29,855 nucleotides of DNA from Pigoraptor chileana. Taxonomy: Eukaryota; Opisthokonta; Filasterea. The stretch lies in the NCBI GenBank assembly GCA_943704495.1, contig CALSCR010001339.1, positions 1 to 29,855 on the forward strand. The letters run 5' to 3'. A model generated the notes under the pieces. That model worked only from the letters and a program-made list of their open reading frames with translations, was not told the DNA's origin and searched no databases. Position 1 is the first letter of the stretch. Each line of letters starts with the position of its first letter. Of the stretch, positions 23,401 through 29,855 are shown in pieces. Made by a program: the position numbers and the translations under genes.

Positions 23401-25356
23401 GCCACCGCATCAACCTGATGCAGATCGAACTGTCCGAGACAATTGGCAAAGTAAGCTTGCACCCTTACATACCTGTGCAAGTGGCCGAGCCCACCGAACC
23501 CTCTCACCAGTATGCTGGTCCCCGCAAGAACCAGGCCATACGCGCACCTAACCCGGCAGACATGGCTAAGACGATAGCGTCGTTCAAAGATGCTCTCGCG
23601 CGCAACGGCCTGCAAGTGGCGGGGATGGGAAGCCAGAGGCTGTTCGAGCAGCTCGCGCTGGCCATTTTTGGTCAACTCAAAGTGAAGGATGCCAAGGCAA
23701 TGCAGACGTTTCTGCACCTGAAGAGTCTTCTCTTTGTCCTGAAAGTGGCCCGAGTCAATCGCAAGGAGCAAGAGCATGCGGAGAAAGCGACAGGCCAAAA
23801 GCTGGAGGACTGGGCTGCGCGTGCGTGGCAGTCCAACGCACTCTTCGACGAGTACATTCTCCCAATGGTGACTGAGGTCACTGGCGGGAAGTTCGTGATC
23901 AATCTGTGGGTCGGACGGGCGAATGCGCCGCCTCGAGTCTTCCAGTACAAACCGACATCGAGAGAGGGACAGCCGCATAAGTCGGTCAACATTGCGATTG
24001 TGGCCACGCAAGGTGAGCAGTTTTGTCTCCCTCATATGTCAGTCAGAGTGTGCTTTGCGACTGGAGCCAGGTTGTATGGTGCGATCGCACAATTCAAATT
24101 CGAACGCCCATCTCGCCCACCCCACCCGGACCTCCTTTGACGTGACCTGCACATATTCGCCTTCGTGTGCAGAGCCCGACGAAAACGACAAAACGCTCCC
24201 ATACAAGCACACATACGTTGCACTCCTTCCCCGCGAACGAGAGAAGAAGACTGCAGCCGCGAATCCTCCTCACGCACCGGCGCCCACACACGTGCAAACG
24301 GAACACGACGGTCTCGCAGTCGTTGTAGACGATTCGGCCATTATGCACCCGCAGTTTGAGACTCTCGTCCCAGTCCTCATTGAGCTCGGCAAAAAGAGAG
24401 GAAAGCGCATAGTAATTGTGGTCCCCGTCGCTGCGTACGATATGATTCGGCGGTTGGCCAGGGATCCGCGCAGTGTCGGCGAGACCCCGCGTAAGCGCGA
24501 GAAATTTTTACTCGATCACAAGGCCAATGTAGAGGTGAAGCAGCATACGTTGGAAGGATCACTTCTTGCCATGATCAAGGAGAGTGACCGCAAGCGACAG
24601 TACGAGCTCAGAGTTCTGGACACGGTGCGTAAGTGCGCAAACAAGAGGCAACGGCGGACACTTTTCTGGACCAGCAACGCAGAGATAATCGATCTCGACC
24701 GGCGAACAGTCCAGATGTATGAGGCTGGGTGGTACACTGTCAAGAGAACCGAAGACGTGAAAGACCTCGTGGGCAAGGGACATCTGGACGCCCTCTTCCC
24801 TCCGCCCGGCGACGTGTCTGGCATGGGCGTGTCGCCGCAAAAACCACAACCTCACCACCCGCGCGCGCCTCCCGCAGACAAGGTGCAGGCTGGATCCGCG
24901 ACACTGCACACGCGCGCTGTGCTGAAGGCGGCCAGTGCTCAGCAAGACGTAGGCGAGCGCAAGCGGCCTAGAGGGGACGACGCAGGCGGCGAACCGCCGC
25001 AAAAACCACAACCTCAGCACCCGCGCGCGCCTCCCGCAGACAAGGTGCAGGCCGGATCCGCGACACTGCACACGCGCGCTGTGCTGAAGGCAGCCAGTGC
25101 TCAACAAGACATAGGCGAGCGCAAGCGGCCTAAAGAGGACGACGCAGGCGGCGAAGAGCGCGGCAAGAGGCGGACAAGGCAGGAAGATCCATCGGGTCGC
25201 TTAAAAGAGGAAACAAATCGCGATGCCGGTAATGGGACCAAGAATGACGGAAATGGGACAAACAAAGACGGCAATCGGACGAGCAAAGACAGGGAGAGAC
25301 GTAAACGTGAAGATGACAATGGTGATGGGCGCGAGGGTGCGCGGAGGCGGCCGTAA
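20478..25356 (+). CDS. Giant dynamin/SLIP-GC-like GTPase with OTU-like and possible PIN-like C-terminal domains, 2 exons
   Basis: Exons 20478-24012 and 24173-25356 join in phase to give 1572 residues. The N-terminal 60 residues are Ser/Pro/Asp-rich. G1 is GNNRLGKT (residues 108-115) and G3 is DAPG (411-414). The wide spacing between them, and the following MVIKSNLSANEALLEHI segment, resemble SLIP-GC (nuclear GTPase) more than classical dynamin. A long helical region follows. Residues about 1045-1198 look like an OTU peptidase fold. GMGSQRLFEQLALAIFG aligns with the Cys box, with arginine R1054 where the nucleophile would be, and HTYVALLP supplies the histidine strand (H1191). Residues about 1225-1355 have a PIN-like order: VVVDDSAIM, VIVVPVAAYDMIRRL, then TLFWTSNAEI. 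The tail is basic, carries KRPK and KRRTR stretches suited to nuclear import, and contains a 54-residue tandem duplication. A further ATG-less in-frame extension upstream is not needed. The GTPase assignment is firm, OTU-like is probable, and PIN-like is tentative. Confidence 0.85.
24835..25158 (+). repeat. 162-bp tandem duplication inside the giant GTPase gene
   Basis: Unit 1 is 24835-24996 and unit 2 is 24997-25158. They are exactly 162 bases each, in frame (54 codons), with about ten mismatches by eye, so roughly 94-95% identical. Each encodes a Pro-rich stretch (QKPQP, PRAPPADK), AGSATLHTRAVLKAASAQQD and a basic GERKRP end. The near identity points to a recent duplication. Confidence 0.95.
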
Positions 25357-25513
25357 GGTGCAGTGATCGCACATAACCCCCCCACTGGGTGGTCGCGATG
25401 CTGCCGTTGCAGAGCCGATACGATGGAGAGAAACTAAAATGAGCGATTAAATGGAGAAACGGAATAATCGACAGCCTCGGCGTTGGGGGAACTGTGAGCA
25501 TAATGGAAGACAT

Positions 25514-25519
25514 AATAAA
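25514..25519 (+). terminator. Polyadenylation signal AATAAA, giant GTPase gene
   Basis: AATAAA lies 158 bases after the TAA stop at 25354-25356. It directly abuts the 3' end of the leftward MIB-like reading frame, so the two genes appear to converge here. Confidence 0.5.
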
Positions 25520-25520
25520 C

Positions 25521-26030
25521 TCAGAAGAAGTCATTTATAAGTGATGTCAGAAGATAATGATCATAAAAGCCCCGGATGGTGATGAAGGAATCAGGGTTAA
25601 ACAACAACGAAATCCGCCCACGAAGGCGCCTGAGGTCTGTCGTCACGACATCCACTGCGTCCGCACACAAGCGGTATGATGCATTGCAACCACCCTTCCC
25701 TGACGTCCCCGGTGGTCCCTGGCCACACAACACACACCTCGCCTGCGACACAGGCCCCGTGACCACCCCGACGCACCCTGTGCCGCCATCCTCCGCCATG
25801 CCGTTGCGCACATGCGGCGCCACCAGCCAGTCCTTGTCACGCACAACCGCATCGCCCACCCGCAGCCTGCAGACGGACACCAACAGGCACGTACAGGCCG
25901 CTGCGACGGCACCCGCGACAGCATAACCGCAGTCGTATCCGGTCGTGCACGTCCACAAGTTGCCACTCCATTGTGCATCGTACACGAGACAGGACCAAAA
26001 GCGAGTGCCGCACACCACCCCTCCCGCCAC
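25521..26030 (-). CDS. MIB/HERC2-domain protein, partial or single-exon fragment
   Basis: The reading frame contains RVGDAVVRDKDW, AEDGGTGCVGVVTGP and NASYRLCADAVDVVT. In that order these follow the MIB/HERC2 domain plan: RVxRGxDWxWGxQDGGxGxxGTV, then a YRxGxxxxxDL end. About six residues are inserted after DW. Such domains occur in ubiquitin ligases (Mind bomb, HERC2) and in many protist multidomain proteins. The part upstream of residue about 55 is Cys- and Ala-rich and may be intron, because a good acceptor (GTCCGTCTGCAG) ends at 25867. If so the real exon is 25866-25521 and earlier exons would lie above 26030, where I find none. The last 30 codons may be 3' UTR-like. No complete gene can be drawn. 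Confidence 0.4.
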   Translation of the reverse strand: MAGGVVCGTRFWSCLVYDAQWSGNLWTCTTGYDCGYAVAGAVAAACTCLLVSVCRLRVGDAVVRDKDWLVAPHVRNGMAEDGGTGCVGVVTGPVSQARCVLCGQGPPGTSGKGGCNASYRLCADAVDVVTTDLRRLRGRISLLFNPDSFITIRGFYDHYLLTSLINDFF

Positions 26031-26063
26031 GCTCCACGCCGCCGCTGAAACTCACACATGCCC

Positions 26064-26250
26064 ATCCGCAGACACAACAAACTGACCCCACATGATCATC
26101 TGCAGACACAACAAACGACCCCACGTGATCATCCGCACACACAACAAACGACCCCACGTGATACTTCGCAGGGGCGCCCATCCGCAGACACAATAAAACT
26201 AATCCCACGTGATCATCCGCAGACACAACAAACTCACCCCACGTGACACC
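26064..26250. repeat. Tandem repeat of about five 33-35 bp units carrying CACGTGATC
   Basis: Units begin at about 26064, 26098, 26131, 26180 and 26215, with a degenerate partial unit at 26161-26179. The consensus is ATCCGCAGACACAACAAA then C-rich sequence and CACGTGATC. Four of the five full units keep the CACGTG core and one has CACATG. The period is not a multiple of three throughout, so a coding role is unlikely. Confidence 0.9.
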
Positions 26251-26324
26251 GCCCGCGCACTCGCCGTACTGAGAGTCGACGCACAGACGGCGCTGATCTG
26301 TCCACCATTCTGCTTCCGGGTGCA

Positions 26325-26720
26325 TTGTTTTCGAGTGCCTTTGCGTGTGCGGCATCCTGCCTCAGCACCCCAAACGGGTTTGTGGAAATCTTCTTTTGTG
26401 TCGTGGTTTGCGGGAAACTTCCCAACGATTTGCAGCAGAGCTTGAATGGATCCGAGCTTCTGTTCAAGGCAGGGATTGCCACATGCCGCACGATAGTCTC
26501 TGTGAGTGTTGGAGGATCGCCCAGCCTCCCATACGGCACGCACATTATTGTCCAACCAAAAAGAGGAGAGAGGAGTTTGAAGCACTGCATGCGGCAAAAA
26601 GAGGAAGAGGAACGCTTGAGGACAGAAGAAGAGAAACGCTTGAAGAAGCAAATTGAAGAGGAACGGTTGAAGCGGAGAGGAAAGAACAGACAGTGTCTCC
26701 CGAAACTTGGAAACACATAA
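26325..26720 (+). CDS. Unassigned ORF with charged coiled-coil tail
   Basis: A 131-codon frame starts MFSSAFACAASCLSTP and ends in a Glu/Arg/Lys-rich segment (26560-26690) predicted by eye to be a coiled coil. I recognise no family. A second frame over the same AG-rich stretch is also open, and a splice acceptor at AACCAAAAAG (about 26562) could start an exon in that frame. The true frame is therefore unsure, and it may be a degraded or partial gene. Confidence 0.2.
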   Translation: MFSSAFACAASCLSTPNGFVEIFFCVVVCGKLPNDLQQSLNGSELLFKAGIATCRTIVSVSVGGSPSLPYGTHIIVQPKRGERSLKHCMRQKEEEERLRTEEEKRLKKQIEEERLKRRGKNRQCLPKLGNT

Positions 26721-27907
26721 AGCGCATGACACTCATGCAGTCGGCACGTGACAACTAGACGAGGGTAACCCACACCCAAAAATAGAAACATAATTCCCCA
26801 AAAGTTTCAAATTTTACAGTTTCACCGCCCGAGGAGGCGGGGCAGTCCATACATAGCCATACAAATGCCCCTCACGTGCCGTACAAATGTCCTCACGTGC
26901 CATACAATGCCCCCACTGTGTGACACAGTGCCATACAATGCCATACAAAGTGCGATACAAATGTGACACCGTACAATGCTATGCAATGCCATACAAAGTG
27001 CGATACAATGGACTTTTGTGTTTGGGTGTGCCCTTTTTGGCCCCGTTCTGAGTATGGACCTTTTGTATGGGAAACAATGGCGACATCGAATGATTGATTT
27101 TTTTCTCTCTCCGCTCTCTCTCTCTCAAAGTATACAAAAAGATATACACAAAAAAAATTACGTTTATAATTATTTATTTTTAGGATTATATTTGGGGGAA
27201 TTGTTTGGCGTGTATTTTTCGATTTTGTGTTGTGAAATTTAATCGAGATTTAAATTCTCAATTATGTATTTATTTCACTTTGAATTCGAGTAATTTAGGA
27301 GACCAACACCACCAAATCCGATAATGGTGAATTTCAAACTGAGTCGATAGTTAGAAAATGCACAGATAATCAAAACGGGCGCTGTCCAGGTGCGTTATTT
27401 ACGATTTTGACACTGCCGTTTATTCTTGGTTACGTTGGGGGTTAATCAGTTGACTTTTTTGGAAATAAATATTCAATTTTGGAAACGAGCTGTTCCACTT
27501 TGATTGGCCCCGTGCCACTGCGGTCCCCCTGCGATCGTGTCTCCACACTGACGCGTGAGGTCGCCCATACTGGACCTATACTGGGCGTGTGTAGTGCGAG
27601 TATGTGTGTGCGTGTGTGTGTGTTGTTAGTGCCACGCAAGCGCAGCATGACCACAACACACACACACACACACACGCGCGCGCACAGATTCAGTTTGTCA
27701 CAATCACGGTCTTGCGGCAGTAGCCGCAAGCCGCTCAGCCGCATGGATCGGCGGCAGCGAGAAGCGTGCGGTGTGCGACCGCGACAACTGAACATCCAAA
27801 ACGGTGCGCCACGTCAGTGACTTCTCATCTGTACTTAAAAGCAAAGGTGAGAGCAGATCAACATCAATAACATCAACGCGATCCCGATCTCAAGCAATCC
27901 ACCGATC
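26721..27907. other. Intergenic region upstream of the desaturase: short repeats, AT-rich stretch, CA/TG repeats
   Basis: The left part holds CATACAA-type short repeats (26847-27010), followed by a strongly A/T-rich stretch (about 27090-27300). TG and CA runs lie at 27596-27622 and 27656-27685. An inverted CCAAT word (ATTGG, about 27502) and TACTTAAAAG (27832-27841) are the best promoter-like words before the desaturase start. No gene is supported. Confidence 0.5.
26847..27010. repeat. Irregular tandem repeats of GCCATACAATG / GTGCGATACAA type
   Basis: At least eight copies of a (G)CC/CG-(A/G)TACAA core occur at 10-25 base spacing. A 7-base inverted repeat CACTGTG-TGA-CACAGTG lies at 26914-26930, and two TCACGTGCC words at about 26875 and 26894. 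Confidence 0.8.
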
Positions 27908-29146
27908 ATGACGGGGGAAATCCATCGCCAGCGCCGCAAGGCGATCCTTCTCGCACATCCCGAAGTTGCCAAGCTGAATGGAGTCGAGATCCTGACGTTC
28001 CCCTACTGCGTCGCCGTCTTCCTCGTCCAAGTTGCTCTTCTCGCGTACGTCGGAGACAACATGCAGCGCGCAATATGGCTCGGTTTCACAATCGGCCCGT
28101 TTGTTGCGCTTGGAGCGCTTGTCGCGATCCACGAGATATCCCATGATCTCGTCTTTCTCACGCCCGCGTGGAACCATTGGTTGGGCATTGTCACAAACAT
28201 GACTATCCTCATGCCTCTGAGCGAAATCTTTCGGCAACATCACAAGGCTCACCACAACCACCTCGGCGACGAGAAGAACGATGTCGACGTGCCAAGTGCG
28301 CGCGAGATCAACATGGTGTCGAACAGCACCTTCCGCAAGCTCATGTGGGTCGTCTTCAACGGCCTCGTGCTGCCCCTGCGCAGCCTTATGCGCCTCCCCG
28401 TCAAGACAAGCAAGTGGTTGGCGTTCAACTGGATCGCTTGCATTGGATCGGGCCTCGTTCTCCTTGCGACAGTGGGACCTGCGCCCGTCATCTACCTTGC
28501 CCTGTCCATGCTTGTCAGCCAAGGTCTTCACCCCGCAAACGGACGCCTTGTCCAGCGCCACATGTGGCACGACGAGAAGAAGTTTGAGTCGGAGATGGAT
28601 CGCCTAATGTGCCCCAACACATTCTCATATTACGGATCGATCAACGCCTGGACTCTCAACGTCGGATACCATGTGGAGCACCACGACTTTCCGCACATTC
28701 CTTGGACGCGTCTTCCGCAATTGCGGGCGATGGCGCCAGAGTGGTACGCGCGCGGGCACTACACTGAGCGCGGCATTTGGCACATGTTCCACTTCATCAC
28801 CAAGAGGTTCATGACGCTTCAGCAGCTCAGCACCCTGTCAGAGTCCATCGAGATTGTCAAGCCATCCGCGTCATCAACAGCGTCGCCGGCGACATCCACA
28901 AAGACAACAGAGCCCAAACTGGATGCACAGAACTCGCCATCCACAGCAACTCTCGTCAAGCGAACAGCCACAAAGGAAAGGACGGAGCCTCAACGTGCAC
29001 AGGCCCCCGTCGTGGAGACAGTGGCCTCCCGCACCGTTGTTTCGTCCGCTTCATCGGCATGCAGCGTTCGTCCGTCGTTGATTCTTGCGACATCGCCCCT
29101 TCCACTTGCCGCCGCCGCCGCACCCGCAACTGCGCTCGTGTATTGA
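27908..29146 (+). CDS. Sphingolipid delta-4 (dihydroceramide) desaturase, DEGS/DES1 family
   Basis: This enzyme introduces the 4,5-trans double bond into dihydroceramide to make ceramide, in the ER membrane, using a di-iron centre and cytochrome b5. One exon gives 412 residues. The three histidine boxes are intact: HEISH (75-79), HHKAHH (111-116) and HVEHH (255-259) within NVGYHVEHHDFPHIP. The motifs QGLHPANGRLVQRH and TFSYYGSINAWTLNVGYH match the DES1 subfamily rather than acyl desaturases. Hydrophobic spans lie at about residues 30-50, 57-74, 90-104 and 175-205. The N-terminus HRQRRKAILLAHPEVAKL aligns with the family start, so the ATG at 27908 is secure, but it lacks the MGxxxS myristoylation start of human DEGS1. 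The last 90 or so residues are a Ser/Thr/Ala-rich extension not present in the roughly 320-residue animal enzymes. Confidence 0.96.
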   Translation: MTGEIHRQRRKAILLAHPEVAKLNGVEILTFPYCVAVFLVQVALLAYVGDNMQRAIWLGFTIGPFVALGALVAIHEISHDLVFLTPAWNHWLGIVTNMTILMPLSEIFRQHHKAHHNHLGDEKNDVDVPSAREINMVSNSTFRKLMWVVFNGLVLPLRSLMRLPVKTSKWLAFNWIACIGSGLVLLATVGPAPVIYLALSMLVSQGLHPANGRLVQRHMWHDEKKFESEMDRLMCPNTFSYYGSINAWTLNVGYHVEHHDFPHIPWTRLPQLRAMAPEWYARGHYTERGIWHMFHFITKRFMTLQQLSTLSESIEIVKPSASSTASPATSTKTTEPKLDAQNSPSTATLVKRTATKERTEPQRAQAPVVETVASRTVVSSASSACSVRPSLILATSPLPLAAAAAPATALVY

Positions 29147-29345
29147 GTAAAAAGATTGGGGCCGGTTGCACCGGTTCCAAAATTTGTAAGCCGACGAAGA
29201 GATTTCGAATTGACCACTTTGTCGTTTTTTTATGCCGCACCGTCCGCCCGTCGTTTCGTTCTGTTTGTGTTTGGTGCGTCTTTAGCCCTTCACCGCAAAA
29301 CAAGGCGGCGCGCGTTATTATTTTTTGTCTGCGTCCTGCTTTTGG

Positions 29346-29762
29346 TCAGTCGGCACCGTGAGTGGCACGGCAGGCAAATGTTTTCTGTCGCCGCGGAGGG
29401 AAAAGAATGAACAATTGTCAGCCGAATTTGGAAGAAAAGTAAAAGGATTTGTACATACCTTCATTCCGACGTGCGCTGATTCAGCCCTTCTATCACATCG
29501 ACAAGCCGAGCATCCAATACGCTGCAACAGTGCAACACAGTTTTTTTCAAAGTTGGCAACTCTCATCGCAGATTGATCAAAGTGGAAATTGTATGCACGT
29601 GTTTTTATAACGTACGAAACATTTGTCTCATCGTAAGCCATATTGTAAGCTAAGGTGTGCATGTGTGGTCTTGAATTTGTCTGGGTGTCACAGATGATAT
29701 TGTTAATATCAGCAACATCCTGTGTACCAGACGAATACCAACACTGAGTGAATACGACGCGG
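29346..29762 (-). CDS. Possible last exons of an unknown gene entering from the right
   Basis: A minus-strand frame is open over 29762-29459 (about 101 codons, starting after a GTGAACAG acceptor) and ends at a good donor, GGAATGAAG|GTATGT. A short last exon, 29384-29346, would follow after the acceptor GGCGACAG and end in TGA in phase, implying a 74-base intron. Read without splicing, the frame stays open to 29318. The (GT)n at the window end reads as (AC)n on this strand just before the acceptor, as in other genes here. I do not recognise the protein. It is Cys- and Asn-richer than its neighbours and has fewer G/C-ending codons. Confidence 0.3.
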
Positions 29763-29779
29763 CTGTTCACTCGCACCAA

Positions 29780-29781
<2 letters not shown>

Positions 29782-29855
<74 letters not shown>
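29782..29855. repeat. (GT)n microsatellite at the right window edge
   Basis: An uninterrupted GT run extends to the last base. With the (AC)n at the left edge it suggests that both contig ends are set by unresolved microsatellites. Confidence 0.97.

Noticed and set aside
26060-26250. CRISPR-like array
   Set aside because: Units are directly adjacent with no unique spacers, and the host is eukaryotic.
26055-26355. Minus-strand frame with repeated SADDHVGSFVV-like peptides
   Set aside because: The repeats come from the 33-35 bp DNA array. The period is not always a multiple of three, so the peptide repeat is not maintained.
27890-28570. Minus-strand frame across the desaturase
   Set aside because: It is a shadow of the histidine-box coding sequence.

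Overview
The window is nuclear DNA from a flagellated unicellular eukaryote. Its genes are cut by spliceosomal GT-AG introns and use the standard genetic code. They include a 26S proteasome ATPase, a fimbrin, a DOCK-family Rac/Cdc42 exchange factor, a dihydroceramide desaturase and the axonemal protein CFAP74, so a motile cilium is implied. DOCK, EF-hand fimbrin and a SLIP-GC-like GTPase together fit an amorphean or related protist better than a plant or a ciliate. I cannot name the genus. Both ends of the window are long dinucleotide repeats lying in introns, which looks like a contig broken at microsatellites. Layout: (1) 77-4838 (+) is the C-terminal 668 codons of a DOCK gene in 13 exons. 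(2) 4839-5921 is a gap with no gene I can support. (3) 5922-8714 (-) is a complete seven-exon RPT5/PSMC3 gene. (4) 9172-11631 (-) is a complete five-exon fimbrin/plastin gene. (5) 11632-12428 is a divergent promoter region shared with (6) CFAP74, 12429-19372 (+), eight exons. (7) 19373-20477 holds a decayed WD40-like fragment and the upstream region of (8) a 1572-residue giant GTPase, 20478-25356 (+). (9) 25521-26030 (-) is a MIB/HERC2-like coding fragment. It is followed by CACGTG-bearing tandem repeats, an unassigned coiled-coil ORF and an AT-rich stretch. (10) 27908-29146 (+) is an intronless sphingolipid delta-4 desaturase. (11) 29346-29762 (-) is a possible last pair of exons of an unknown gene entering from the right. 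The genes do not form one pathway. They are housekeeping, cytoskeletal, ciliary and lipid genes with one unusual protein among them. Two things stand out. First, many introns on both strands are TG/TTG-rich just after the 5' splice site and AC/CAA-rich just before the 3' splice site on the sense strand, often with no polypyrimidine tract. The two intron ends could therefore base-pair and bring the splice sites together. Second, the 20478-25356 gene joins a dynamin/SLIP-GC-like GTPase to an OTU-like fold whose catalytic cysteine position is arginine, then to a possible PIN-like domain and a basic, internally duplicated tail. I do not recognise this architecture.
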